DNA from: JANYCG01 sp031392945
Lineage (GTDB): Bacteria; Pseudomonadota; Gammaproteobacteria; Burkholderiales; Burkholderiaceae_C
Reading direction: 5' to 3'
DNA: 40,765 bases
Assembly: GCA_031392945.1 (NCBI GenBank)
Contig: JANMVT010000069.1
Span: forward strand, 1-40,765
How positions within the stretch are numbered: the first letter of the stretch is position 1; every line of letters starts with the position of its first letter. The position numbers were made by a program, and so were the translations under genes. Below, one piece after another: positions 18,082 through 26,356 of this stretch. The notes beneath the pieces are model-generated. The model was not told the DNA's origin. It saw only the letters and a program-made list of their open reading frames with translations, and made no database searches.

Positions 18082-18591
18082 ATGGCTTTACTCCAGATTC
18101 TTTGTTACCCCGACCCCAAATTGCACAAGATCGCCCGGCCAGTGCAAAGTGTTGACGCGCGCATCAAAACCTTGATTGCCGACATGCTGGAAACCATGCT
18201 CGACGCCAAAGGCATCGGCCTGGCCGCGACCCAGGTCGATGTGCATGAGCGCCTGATCGTGATCGACGTGTCCGAGGAGCGCAACCAGCCCCTGGTGCTG
18301 GTCAACCCGGAACTGGTCTGGACGAGCGCCGAGCGCCACCTCAACGAAGAAGGCTGCCTCTCGGTGCCCGGCATATACGACGGCGTGCAGCGCTTCGACG
18401 CAGTCAAGGTCAAGGCGCTCGATGGCGAGGGCCAATCCCGTGTGATAGAAGCTGACGGCCTGCTGGCTGTCTGCATCCAGCACGAAATGGACCATCTGAT
18501 CGGCAAGGTGTTTGTGGAATACCTCTCGCCCCTGAAACGCAACCGGATCAAAAAGAAAATGCTCAAGGCGCAACGCGAGGAAAACGATTGA
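18082..18591 (+). CDS. def: Peptide deformylase
   Basis: This 169-residue metalloenzyme removes the N-formyl group from nascent proteins. All three family motifs are intact: G-I-G-L-A-A-T-Q (44-51), E-G-C-L-S (90-94) and H-E-M-D-H (134-138). C92, H134 and H138 are the metal ligands and E135 is catalytic. The SD before ATG 18082 is poor (AT-rich leader GAAAATAAAAC). The stop overlaps the fmt start, so the two are translationally coupled. Confidence 0.97.
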   Translation: MALLQILCYPDPKLHKIARPVQSVDARIKTLIADMLETMLDAKGIGLAATQVDVHERLIVIDVSEERNQPLVLVNPELVWTSAERHLNEEGCLSVPGIYDGVQRFDAVKVKALDGEGQSRVIEADGLLAVCIQHEMDHLIGKVFVEYLSPLKRNRIKKKMLKAQREEND

Positions 18592-19592
18592 GCTTGCGCA
18601 TCATCTTCGCCGGCACGCCTGAATTTGCCAGCGTGGCGCTCGCCCGGTTGCACGCGGCGGGGCATGCCATCGCCCTGGTATTGACGCAACCTGACCGTCC
18701 GGGCGGGCGTGGCATGAAACTGCAGGCCTCTCGCGTCAAGCAGTTCGCACTGGAACATGGCCTGCCGGTCGTGCAACCGCGCAGCTTGCGGCTTGACGGC
18801 AAATACCCGCAAGACGCGCAACTGGCGCGCGCGCAAATTGAGGCGGTGCAAGCCGACGTGATGGTGGTCGCGGCCTACGGCCTGATGCTGCCGCAGTGGG
18901 TGCTGGACGCCCCGCGCCTGGGATGCCTGAATATCCACGCCTCGCTGTTGCCGCGCTGGCGCGGTGCGGCGCCAATCCACCGCGCCATCGAAGCCGGCGA
19001 CCGTGAGACCGGCGTCACCATCATGCAGATGGACGCGGGCCTGGACACTGGCGACATGTTGCTGGCCGAGGCCTTGCCGATCCAGGCGCAAGACACCACG
19101 GCAGACCTGCACGACAAGCTGGCCGTCTTGGGCGCGCGCATGGTGTTGCAGGCGATTGAGCAGGCGGACCAAGGCCTGCTCAAACCCGTCAGGCAGCCCC
19201 AGTCCGGTGTGACCTACGCGCACAAAATTGAAAAAGTTGAGGCGGCCATTGACTGGGCGCAAAGCGCTGAGGTCATTGCGCGGCGCGTACTGGCCTTCAA
19301 CCCCTTCCCGGGCGCGCATGCCAGCTTGAAGGGTGATGTCATCAAGATTTGGGGCGCAAGTGTGTCCGCGCTGCCCCTGCCCGAGCACACACAATATGGA
19401 ACAATAATGGCCGCAGCCCACGATGGAATTGCGGTGGAAGCTATGAATTCAGTAGTTAACCTGACCGAATTGCAGCGCCCCGGCGGCAAACGCATGTCGG
19501 CGGCGGAATTTCTTCGTGGCCTGCCATTGTCCCCGGGCATGCGGTTTGACCAAGCCCCCGCCAAGTCAACTGCAGCATCACCCCAAACCTGA
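18588..19592 (+). CDS. fmt: Methionyl-tRNA formyltransferase
   Basis: This 334-residue enzyme formylates initiator Met-tRNA. TTG 18588 overlaps the def stop (TTGA) and gives the expected opening S-L-R-I-I-F-A-G-T-P-E-F-A. Motifs: L-N-I-H-A-S-L-L-P-R-W-R-G-A-A-P-I near 112-129, with N, H and D (in D-A-G-L-D-T-G-D) as the usual catalytic set. The C-terminal OB-fold region carries a 17-bp AT-rich element within V-E-A-M-N-S-V-V-N, between G-I-A and L-Q-R-P-G-G-K, so the local sequence is not family-typical. The frame is intact. Confidence 0.96.
   Translation: MSLRIIFAGTPEFASVALARLHAAGHAIALVLTQPDRPGGRGMKLQASRVKQFALEHGLPVVQPRSLRLDGKYPQDAQLARAQIEAVQADVMVVAAYGLMLPQWVLDAPRLGCLNIHASLLPRWRGAAPIHRAIEAGDRETGVTIMQMDAGLDTGDMLLAEALPIQAQDTTADLHDKLAVLGARMVLQAIEQADQGLLKPVRQPQSGVTYAHKIEKVEAAIDWAQSAEVIARRVLAFNPFPGAHASLKGDVIKIWGASVSALPLPEHTQYGTIMAAAHDGIAVEAMNSVVNLTELQRPGGKRMSAAEFLRGLPLSPGMRFDQAPAKSTAASPQT
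19440..19456. repeat. 17-bp AT-rich element, copy 4 (in fmt)
   Basis: GCTATGAATTCAGTAGT differs from the consensus only at the last base. It shares 14 of 15 core bases (CTATGAAT-x-CAGTAG) with the copy in tsaB 20 kb away. Confidence 0.7.
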
Positions 19593-19634
19593 CGCAACCT
19601 GGCGTCAATCCTGCCCCAAATCTGGAGAATCCCC

Positions 19635-20855
19635 ATGAACTTCATCCGCTTTTCCGACCTCTGCGCCGCTGGCAAAGCCAAAGGCCAACGCGTGTTCATC
19701 CGCGCCGATCTCAATGTGCCGCAAGACGAGGCCGGCCACATCACCGAAGACACGCGCATCCGCGCCTCCTTGCCCGCCATCCGCATGGCGCTGGACGCGG
19801 GTGCCGCCGTCATGGTGGCCTCGCATCTGGGCCGCCCCGCCGAGGGCGCATTCAAGCCCCAGGATTCGCTCGCCCCGGTGGCCAAACGCATGGGCGAGCT
19901 GCTGGGCCCGCCGTTCCAGGATGGTGTGCCCCTGATCGCCAACTGGGTCGATGGCGTCAAACCCGGCGGCAAAGATTTGCAGCCGGGCCAACTCGTTCTG
20001 CTGGAAAATTGCCGCGTCAACCAAGGCGAGAAGAAAAACGACGAAACCCTGGCCAAAAAAATGGCCGCCCTGTGCGACATCTTTGTACATGACGCCTTTG
20101 GCACGGCGCACCGGGCCGAAGCCTCCACCTACGGCATCGCGCAGTTCGCGCCCATCGCCTGCACCGGGCCGCTGCTGGCGGCCGAGATGGACGCGATATC
20201 CAAAGCGCTAGCCAACCCCAGACACCCCTTGGTGGCCATCGTGGCAGGCTCCAAGGTGTCGACCAAACTCAGCATTCTCAAAAGCCTGTCGGCCAAGGTG
20301 GACCAGTTGATCGTCGGTGGCGGCATCGCCAACACCTTCATGCTGGCAGCGGGTCTGAAAATCGGCAAAAGCCTGGCCGAGGCAGACTTGGTCGACCAGG
20401 CCAAAGCGGTGATTGAATCCATGAAAGCCCGCAACGCCGCCGTGCCCATTCCCGTGGACGTGGTCACCGCCAAAAGCTTCGCGGCCGACGCGCCTGCCAC
20501 CATCAAGGCCGCCACCGACGTGGCTGACGACGACCTGATCCTCGACATCGGCCCGCAAACCGCAGCCCTGCTGGCGGCCCAACTGAAGAAGGCCGGCACC
20601 ATCGTCTGGAACGGCCCGGTCGGCGTGTTTGAGTTCCCCGCGTTCGAGAACGGCACCAAGGTAATCGCGCATGCGATTGCCGAGTCCGGCGCCTTCTCCA
20701 TCGCAGGCGGCGGCGACACCCTGGCGGCCATCGCCAAATACGGCATTGAAAAGCAGATCAGCTACATCTCGACCGGCGGCGGCGCGTTTCTGGAAGTGCT
20801 GGAAGGCAAAACCCTGCCGGCCTTCGAGATCCTGGCGCGCCGTTGCGAACATTGA
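19635..20855 (+). CDS. pgk: Phosphoglycerate kinase
   Basis: This 406-residue enzyme interconverts 1,3-bisphosphoglycerate + ADP and 3-phosphoglycerate + ATP. It has the signature R-A-D-L-N-V-P-Q-D at about 22-30 (the usual F/W-N is varied as D-L-N), S-H-L-G-R-P near 60, E-N-C-R-V, G-S-K-V-S-T-K in the linker, and the nucleotide-site G-G-G-D-T near 360. GGAG at 19624-19627 gives a good SD. It opens the pgk-pyk-fba block, 42 nt after fmt. Confidence 0.97.
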   Translation: MNFIRFSDLCAAGKAKGQRVFIRADLNVPQDEAGHITEDTRIRASLPAIRMALDAGAAVMVASHLGRPAEGAFKPQDSLAPVAKRMGELLGPPFQDGVPLIANWVDGVKPGGKDLQPGQLVLLENCRVNQGEKKNDETLAKKMAALCDIFVHDAFGTAHRAEASTYGIAQFAPIACTGPLLAAEMDAISKALANPRHPLVAIVAGSKVSTKLSILKSLSAKVDQLIVGGGIANTFMLAAGLKIGKSLAEADLVDQAKAVIESMKARNAAVPIPVDVVTAKSFAADAPATIKAATDVADDDLILDIGPQTAALLAAQLKKAGTIVWNGPVGVFEFPAFENGTKVIAHAIAESGAFSIAGGGDTLAAIAKYGIEKQISYISTGGGAFLEVLEGKTLPAFEILARRCEH

Positions 20856-20856
20856 C

Positions 20857-20930
20857 ATGCTATATTAATAATAGCTAACTACGTAATATTCACGAGGGAA
20901 ATCGGCCTTTTTTCTTGGGAAAATCGGAAT
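20857..20930. repeat. Long intergenic repeat copy A, containing 17-bp element copy 5
   Basis: The segment starts ATGCTATATTAATAATAGC (17-mer at 20859-20875), directly after the pgk stop. Its first 27 bases match the segment at 36264 in 26 positions. Similarity continues, with gaps, through the ATATT-CACG-GGGAA and TTGG-AAAAT blocks. Confidence 0.75.
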
Positions 20931-21046
20931 TCCTGCGAATTTTGGGCGAATAGTCCGGCGACCTGGCCGAAGGCCCGATTGACGCAGCCCGGTAACCGGT
21001 TCCGTGCAAAAATCCATCCGGATCAAAAACAACAGGAAACCGCGCC

Positions 21047-22501
21047 ATGAGCACCCAAACCACGTCGCCACCCCGGCGCGCCACCAAAATCGTCGCCACC
21101 CTGGGCCCCGCGTCAAGCGACCCGGCGCTGCTGGAGCAGATGATCCGCGCCGGCGTGAACGTGGTGCGGCTCAACTTCAGCCACGGCACGGCGCAAGACC
21201 ACATCGACCGGGCAAAGATGGTGCGCGAGGCGGCCCAGCGCGCCGGGCGCGAGGTCGCCATCATGGCTGACCTGCAGGGCCCGAAAATCCGCGTCGGCAA
21301 ATTCGCCAATGGCAAGGTCATGCTCGAGACCGGGCAAAAATTCCTGCTCGACGCCTCCCGCGCCGAGCCGGGCGACAACACCGGCGTGGGCCTGGATTAC
21401 AAAGAGCTGCCGCGCGACGTCAAACCCGGCGACATCCTGCTGCTCAACGACGGCCTGATCGTGATGACGGTCGACGGCGTCAAGGGCGAAGTGGTGCAGA
21501 CCACGGTCACCATGGGCGGCGAGTTGTCCAACAACAAGGGCATCAACAAAAAGGGTGGCGGCCTGACGGCATCGGCCCTCACCGCCAAAGACATGGAAGA
21601 CATCCGCACTGCGATGGCCTTCCAGGCCGATTACGTGGCGGTGAGCTTCCCCAAAAACGCCACCGACATGGAAATGGCGCGCCAGCTATGCAATGTGGCC
21701 GCTGCCGAATACCGCCACAAGCCGCACCTGATCGCCAAGATCGAGCGCGCCGAAGCCATCCCCAAGCTGCTGGAGATTTTGTTGGCCAGCGACGGCATCA
21801 TGGTCGCGCGCGGCGACCTGGCCATCGAGGTTGGCAACGCCATCGTGCCGGCCCTGCAAAAACGCATGATCAAGCTGGCGCGTGAGAACGACAAGACCGT
21901 GATCACCGCGACGCAGATGATGGAATCCATGATCGCCAACCCGGTGCCGACGCGCGCCGAGGTCAGCGACGTGGCCAACGCCGTGCTGGACGGCACCGAC
22001 GCCGTGATGTTGTCGGCCGAGACGGCGGCGGGCAAGTTTCCGCTGGAAACCGTGATTGAAATGGCCAAGATCTGCCACGCCGCCGAGGGCGCGTCCGACG
22101 TGAAGCTCGACGCCGACTTCACTGGCAAAACTTTCAACCGCATTGACCAGTCCATCGCCATGGGTGCCCTGTTCACCGCCTACCATCTGGGCGCCAAGGC
22201 CATCGTGGCCATGACCGACAGCGGTTCCACCGCCTTGTGGATGAGCCGCCATCTGGTCAACGTGCCAATCTACGCGCTGACCTCAAAAATCGACACCCAG
22301 CGCAAGATGGCCCTGTACCGCAACGTGCGCCCGATCCTGATGGACGCCAATAACGACCGCGACACGGCACTGGCCGAAGCCGAAAACCACCTTAAAAAGC
22401 GCGGCATTGTGCAAAGCGGCGATGTGTATGCCATCACCTGCGGCGAGCCCATGGGCGCGCCGGGGGGGACAAACATGTTGAAGATTTGCCGGGTGAGCTG
22501 A
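21047..22501 (+). CDS. pyk: Pyruvate kinase
   Basis: This 484-residue enzyme converts phosphoenolpyruvate and ADP to pyruvate and ATP. Motifs in order: T-K-I-V-A-T-L-G-P-A near the start, N-F-S-H-G, M-A-D-L-Q-G-P-K-I-R-V-G, the active-site block I-A-K-I-E-R-A-E-A, A-R-G-D-L-A-I-E-V, and T-A-T-Q-M-M-E-S-M. The C-terminal allosteric domain is complete. AGGAA about 10 nt before ATG 21047 serves as SD. The 191-bp spacer after pgk begins with the long dispersed repeat. Confidence 0.97.
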   Translation: MSTQTTSPPRRATKIVATLGPASSDPALLEQMIRAGVNVVRLNFSHGTAQDHIDRAKMVREAAQRAGREVAIMADLQGPKIRVGKFANGKVMLETGQKFLLDASRAEPGDNTGVGLDYKELPRDVKPGDILLLNDGLIVMTVDGVKGEVVQTTVTMGGELSNNKGINKKGGGLTASALTAKDMEDIRTAMAFQADYVAVSFPKNATDMEMARQLCNVAAAEYRHKPHLIAKIERAEAIPKLLEILLASDGIMVARGDLAIEVGNAIVPALQKRMIKLARENDKTVITATQMMESMIANPVPTRAEVSDVANAVLDGTDAVMLSAETAAGKFPLETVIEMAKICHAAEGASDVKLDADFTGKTFNRIDQSIAMGALFTAYHLGAKAIVAMTDSGSTALWMSRHLVNVPIYALTSKIDTQRKMALYRNVRPILMDANNDRDTALAEAENHLKKRGIVQSGDVYAITCGEPMGAPGGTNMLKICRVS

Positions 22502-22536
22502 TGTTGCCCCCACGCTCCGCCGCTTCGCGGGTCGCT

Positions 22537-22583
22537 GCCCCCCGAGGGGGCTAATTTCCCTTGGGGCGGCCCGGCGGGAAATT
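22537..22583 (+). terminator. Two-hairpin element after pyk, likely terminator and family repeat
   Basis: Hairpin 1 is GCCCCC-CGA-GGGGGC (22537-22551). Hairpin 2 is AATTTCCC (22553-22560) paired with GGGAAATT (22576-22583) across a 15-nt GC-rich loop. A small CCGC-TTC-GCGG stem (22520-22530) precedes them. The stretch CGCTCCGCCGCTTCGCGG plus CCCCCCGAGGGGGC resembles intergenic sequences I recall as common in Comamonadaceae genomes. Confidence 0.6.
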
Positions 22584-22679
22584 GCCGTTGAGTCTGCCAA
22601 CGCCGCTGCCCGCCCGGCATGGCGGCAGCGCGTCTTCTCGAACGGCAGCTTTAGGGTTGTCCAAGAAGATAGGCGCAGT

Positions 22680-23144
22680 TCAGGAGGGCAGAAATTCCAA
22701 GCCATACTTGCTTGCGATGGCCGTGGCTTCATCCGAGGCTTTTTTGGTGGGGGTGCCTGTATCAAGCGCCGTCACCTCCGCGATCATTGCATCGAAGACA
22801 CCTCCAGGTGAGCTGATGATAATTTGACGGCCCACTTCGGGCCCAGTGCTTACGAATCCGTGAGGCGTTCCGCGAGGGACGAACACCACATCGCCAGGGC
22901 CCAGCTTCAACACTTCCCTGTCAAGGCGAAAATCATAGTGCCCTTCGCAGATGATGAAAGTCTCGTCGTAAGTTGGATGTCGGTGATACCCGGCGCCAGA
23001 CTCAGGTGGCTCAATTGCCTCGCAGACGGTATACGCACTCCAATTCTCGGCCGCAGTCGTCTTGAACGTCATGCTCATCCGACCGATCTTGAACGTCTTG
23101 CCTTCTCCTGGCTGGAAGTGTGTTGGCTTCATTGCGTTGAACAT
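22680..23144 (-). CDS. Small cupin-domain protein
   Basis: From ATG 23144 (SD GGAG, 6 nt upstream) the product has 154 residues; an open extension to 23219 lacks an SD. Cupin motif 1 is Y-H-R-H-P-T-Y-D-E-T-F-I-I-C-E-G (ligands H54, H56, E61) and motif 2 is G-D-V-V-F-V-P-R-G-T-P-H-G-F (H95). All four metal ligands are present, so a metal-binding single-domain cupin is well supported. The substrate is unknown: small cupins include dioxygenases, isomerases and binding proteins. It lies on the opposite strand between pyk and fba, and its codon use is less GC-biased than its neighbours, suggesting insertion into a conserved block. Confidence 0.85.
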   Translation of the reverse strand: MFNAMKPTHFQPGEGKTFKIGRMSMTFKTTAAENWSAYTVCEAIEPPESGAGYHRHPTYDETFIICEGHYDFRLDREVLKLGPGDVVFVPRGTPHGFVSTGPEVGRQIIISSPGGVFDAMIAEVTALDTGTPTKKASDEATAIASKYGLEFLPS

Positions 23145-23522
23145 ATTCGTCTCCGGGTGATCAGGACCATGTTGCACTTGTGCGGCCGGGAAGCCTCGCC
23201 ACTCAAAAGCTCCAATCATTCAGTCTTACCGATGCAGGACGGGTTGTCAATGGAGTAGCCTGGCAACGGATCGACCGCTTTGTCGTCCCATTTCGTACCG
23301 TCGCCCAAACATCGAACCGTAGAAAGAGCGTGCTTTCACGCCAAAACCGCATGCACAGTGCCCGGTCGGCGCGCGGGTCTGGCGGAGCAGACGGAACCCT
23401 GTATAGCCGGCGAAGCCCACTCCCATTAAAATCCGCCCATCGGCAAAAAGTTACCAAGCGGTTACCAAGCGATTTGCCCCAGGCCCGACACCTTCAATTT
23501 CAAACTTTCCAAGGACTTCATC
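23145..23522. promoter_or_regulatory. 378-bp spacer between divergent cupin and fba genes
   Basis: No coding sequence is supported here. It must hold the divergent promoters of the cupin gene and fba. The half near fba has an 11-bp tandem repeat (23450-23471) and the fba SD (AAGGA, 23511-23515). Its base composition is more even than the flanking genes. No convincing -35/-10 pair was identified. Confidence 0.5.
23450..23471. repeat. 11-bp perfect tandem repeat upstream of fba
   Basis: GTTACCAAGCG occurs twice back to back, 52 bp before the fba start. An 11-bp period puts both copies on the same helix face, as expected for a regulator site; the regulator is unknown. Confidence 0.55.
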
Positions 23523-24587
23523 ATGGCACTCGTCTCTATGCGTGAACTGCTCGACCACGCGGCTGTCAACGGCTACGGCATTCCGGCTTTCAATGTCAAC
23601 AACCTGGAGCAGGTACAGGCGGTGATGGAGGCAGCCAACGAGGTGGGCGCGCCGGTCATCCTGCAAGCCAGCGCGGGCGCCCGCAAATACGCGGGCGAGG
23701 CCTTTATCAAGCATCTGATCTCGGCGGCGATTGAGGCTTATCCGCATATTCCGTTGGTGATGCACCAGGACCATGGCCAAAGCCCCGACGTGTGCCAGGG
23801 CGCGATCAACCTGGGCTTCAGCTCGGTGATGATGGACGGCAGTTTGATGGCCGACGGCAAAACCATTGCCGACTATGACTACAACGTAATGGTGACCCGC
23901 AAAGTCGTGGACATGGCCCACGCCACTGGTGTCACGGTCGAAGGTGAGTTGGGTTGCCTGGGCAGCCTGGAGACCATGAAGGGCGACAAGGAAGACGGCC
24001 ACGGCACCGAAGCCACCATGACCATGGAGCAGCTGCTGACCGACCCCGAGCAGGCGGCGGATTTTGTGAAGCGCACCCAGCTCGACGCCCTGGCCATCGC
24101 CATCGGCACCAGCCATGGTGCCTACAAATTCACGCGCAAGCCCACCGGCGACATTCTGGCGATTGAGCGCATCAAGCAGATCAACAAACGCATCCCCAAT
24201 ACGCACCTGGTGATGCACGGCTCCAGCTCAGTGCCGCAGGATCTGCTGGCCATCATCAACGAGTACGGCGGCAACATGCGCGAAACCTATGGCGTGCCGG
24301 TGGAAGAGATTCAAAAGGCGATCCAGTTCGGCGTGCGCAAGATCAACATCGACACCGACATCCGCCTGGCCATGACCGCCGCCGTGCGCAAGTTTATGGC
24401 GCAAAACCCCGACAAGTTCGACATGCGCGACTGGCTCAAACCGGCCCGCGAAGCAGCCAAACAAATCTGCAAGCAGCGCTACATCCAGTTTGGCTGCGAA
24501 GGCCAGGGTGCCAAGGTCAAGGGCCACAGCCTGCAAGTTGTTGCCGGGCAATATGCGCGTGGTGAACTGGCCCAAGTGGTGCAGTAA
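23523..24587 (+). CDS. fba: Fructose-bisphosphate aldolase, class II (Calvin-type)
   Basis: This 354-residue zinc aldolase interconverts fructose 1,6-bisphosphate with dihydroxyacetone phosphate and glyceraldehyde 3-phosphate. It has the Q-D-H-G-Q segment near 82-86, V-E-G-E-L-G-C-L-G near 139-147, I-G-T-S-H-G-A-Y-K (zinc His), H-G-S-S-S-V-P, and R-K-I-N-I-D-T-D. These fit the subgroup often called Calvin cycle subtype, which does not itself imply CO2 fixation. The SD is AAGGA, 7 nt from ATG. Confidence 0.96.
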   Translation: MALVSMRELLDHAAVNGYGIPAFNVNNLEQVQAVMEAANEVGAPVILQASAGARKYAGEAFIKHLISAAIEAYPHIPLVMHQDHGQSPDVCQGAINLGFSSVMMDGSLMADGKTIADYDYNVMVTRKVVDMAHATGVTVEGELGCLGSLETMKGDKEDGHGTEATMTMEQLLTDPEQAADFVKRTQLDALAIAIGTSHGAYKFTRKPTGDILAIERIKQINKRIPNTHLVMHGSSSVPQDLLAIINEYGGNMRETYGVPVEEIQKAIQFGVRKINIDTDIRLAMTAAVRKFMAQNPDKFDMRDWLKPAREAAKQICKQRYIQFGCEGQGAKVKGHSLQVVAGQYARGELAQVVQ

Positions 24588-24589
24588 TC

Positions 24590-24602
24590 CGGCAGAGTGC
24601 CG
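24590..24602 (+). terminator. Small hairpin after fba
   Basis: CGGCA-GAG-TGCCG begins 2 nt after the fba stop and is followed by TTCAAAA. The 5-bp stem and weak T content make it a weak terminator candidate. Confidence 0.35.
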
Positions 24603-24612
24603 TTCAAAATCG

Positions 24613-24647
24613 AGGCATAATTCAGGCATACACATCAATGGTGTATG
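24613..24647 (+). promoter_or_regulatory. Likely VapBC operator
   Basis: Two direct AGGCATA copies (24613-24619 and 24624-24630) are spaced exactly 11 bp apart. The second merges into a perfect inverted repeat, CATACAC (24627-24633) with GTGTATG (24641-24647). This ends 16 bp before the antitoxin start, where VapB-type antitoxins usually bind to autoregulate. A strong SD (GGAGG, 24653-24657) follows. Confidence 0.65.
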
Positions 24648-24663
24648 AGAACGGAGGCCTCCA

Positions 24664-25032
24664 ATGAACACTCGAACCAATATTGTTTTAGACGACGAAC
24701 TCATCGCCCAAGCCATGGTGCGGGCGGGCGTAACGACCAAAAAAGCGGCGGTAGAGGCCGCACTCAAAGCGTACGCGCGCAGGCCGGACTATGCAGCCTT
24801 GCGGGCCTTGCAAGCCTCAGACCCGATTGATCCGGACTACGATCCCAAAGGCCCTTATGGTTTGACGCCCGCTGCATTGGCGCGTCGGGGCTGGAAGACA
24901 TTTGAAGACGCCCGCAACGCGTTTGAAAAGCAAGCCGGCGTGCCCAGCGACTTGCCAGTTAAAAAATCGGCAGATTCCCTGAAGTCCGCACCTGGCAGGC
25001 GGCGTAAAAAAACGGGCCTGATCCCGGCGTGA
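24664..25032 (+). CDS. vapB: VapB-family antitoxin
   Basis: The 122-residue protein opens with the VapB type-II pattern M-N-T-R-T-N-I-V-L-D-D-E-L-I, a ribbon-helix-helix DNA-binding strand, then T-K-K-A-A-V-E-A-A-L-K. This is followed by a long tail, including D-P-K-G-P-Y-G-L and a basic end (G-R-R-R-K-K-T). VapB proteins of this class are usually 65-90 residues, so the extra tail is notable. It should neutralise the PIN-domain toxin encoded next. The stop overlaps the vapC start by 4 nt (GTGA). Confidence 0.88.
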   Translation: MNTRTNIVLDDELIAQAMVRAGVTTKKAAVEAALKAYARRPDYAALRALQASDPIDPDYDPKGPYGLTPAALARRGWKTFEDARNAFEKQAGVPSDLPVKKSADSLKSAPGRRRKKTGLIPA

Positions 25033-25427
25033 TTGCCGACACCTCAGCCTGGATTGAGATGCTGCGCGCCACCGGCTCGCCAAGCCATTTGCGGTTGCAA
25101 CGCGCTTTGCTCGGCGCCGAGACCTGCTGGGTTCCCGAGGTTGTTTACCGCGAAGTGCTGCAAGGCGCCAGGAACGCGCAGCACTTCATTGAACTGCAAA
25201 ACTTGCTCGACACCCTGCCTGCCTATGTCAGCGCCGATCCGCTGTCGCTGGCGCGCGACGCTTCCCTGCTGTATGCCCGCTGCCGATGGCAGGGGCTTCA
25301 AGTGCGCAGCGCCAATGACTGCATGGTCGCCGCGTGTGCCATCGAAGCAGGAGAACCTTTATTGGCCCGCGACCGCGATTTTGTTCAAATAGCCCTGATC
25401 GAGCCCAAATTGAAACTGATTTCATGA
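25029..25427 (+). CDS. vapC: VapC-family PIN-domain toxin ribonuclease
   Basis: This 132-residue PIN-domain protein has the acidic Mg-binding set in place: I-A-D-T-S-A-W-I-E (D4), E at V-V-Y-R-E-V-L-Q-G, D in S-A-N-D-C-M-V-A-A-C-A, and D in L-L-A-R-D-R-D-F. VapC toxins cleave tRNA or rRNA; the target here is unknown. GTG 25029 overlaps vapB. Its stop overlaps the purC start (ATGA at 25424-25427), so the toxin is translationally linked to a purine biosynthesis gene. Confidence 0.92.
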   Translation: MIADTSAWIEMLRATGSPSHLRLQRALLGAETCWVPEVVYREVLQGARNAQHFIELQNLLDTLPAYVSADPLSLARDASLLYARCRWQGLQVRSANDCMVAACAIEAGEPLLARDRDFVQIALIEPKLKLIS

Positions 25428-26356
25428 CATCCATCCTTCACACTTCCGCCCTGGCCAGCCTGCCCCTGCTCGCGCGCGGCAAAGTCCGCGACAACTACGC
25501 TGTGGGCGAGGACCGCATCCTGATGGTCGCCAGCGACCGTTTGAGCGCCTTTGACGTGATCATGGGCGAGGGCATCCCTGGCAAGGGCGCGCTGCTGACG
25601 CAAATGGCCCTGTTCTGGTTCGACAAACTGGGCCCCAATGGTTTGAACATCTGCCCGATCCACCTCACAGGCGATGCGCCGGAAAGTGTGGTCACGGTGG
25701 CCGAAGTGCCGCAAGTGACGGGGCGCTCCATGCTGGTCAAACGCCTCAAACCCCTGCCGGTCGAGGCGGTGGTGCGGGGTTACCTGGCAGGCAGCGGCTG
25801 GAAGGAATACCACGACAACGGCGCGGTGTGTGGCGTCAAGCTGCCCGCCGGGCTGAAGAACGCGTCCAAACTGCCCCAGCCGATCTACACGCCCGCCGCC
25901 AAAGCGGTGGTGGGCGGCCATGACGAAAACATCACGTTTGAGCAGACGGTCGCGATGATCGGCCTGGATCTGGCCACGCGCATCCGCGACATCAGCATCC
26001 GGCTCTACCAGGCGGCCTGCGAGATCGCGGCGCCCAAGGGCCTGATCATTGCTGACACCAAGTTCGAGTTTGGCCTGGACATGAGTCAGGGTGGCGACGG
26101 CATCTTGACCCTGATGGACGAGGTCTTGACGCCTGATTCGTCCCGCTACTGGCCGGCCGAAAGTTATGCCCAAAGTGTGCAAGAAGGCAGCAACCCGCCG
26201 AGTTTCGACAAGCAGTTTGTGCGCGACTGGCTGGAGCAGGTGCGCATCGACGGCAAACCCTGGAACAAAACCCCGCCGGCGCCACGGGTGCCCAACGAGG
26301 TGATCGCCAAAACGGCGGCCAAATACCGCGAAGCGATGGATCGCTTGACGGCTTAG
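25424..26356 (+). CDS. purC: SAICAR synthetase (phosphoribosylaminoimidazole-succinocarboxamide synthase)
   Basis: This 310-residue enzyme condenses CAIR with aspartate using ATP in purine synthesis. It has G-K-V-R-D-N-Y near 18, A-S-D-R-L-S-A-F-D-V, V-R-G-Y-L-A-G-S-G-W-K-E-Y, and the signature A-D-T-K-F-E-F-G. ATG 25424 is chosen over an open extension back to 25334 because it gives the family start. No SD is visible before it, consistent with coupling to vapC. The stop codon overlaps the stop of the convergent thioredoxin gene. Confidence 0.96.
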   Translation: MTSILHTSALASLPLLARGKVRDNYAVGEDRILMVASDRLSAFDVIMGEGIPGKGALLTQMALFWFDKLGPNGLNICPIHLTGDAPESVVTVAEVPQVTGRSMLVKRLKPLPVEAVVRGYLAGSGWKEYHDNGAVCGVKLPAGLKNASKLPQPIYTPAAKAVVGGHDENITFEQTVAMIGLDLATRIRDISIRLYQAACEIAAPKGLIIADTKFEFGLDMSQGGDGILTLMDEVLTPDSSRYWPAESYAQSVQEGSNPPSFDKQFVRDWLEQVRIDGKPWNKTPPAPRVPNEVIAKTAAKYREAMDRLTA

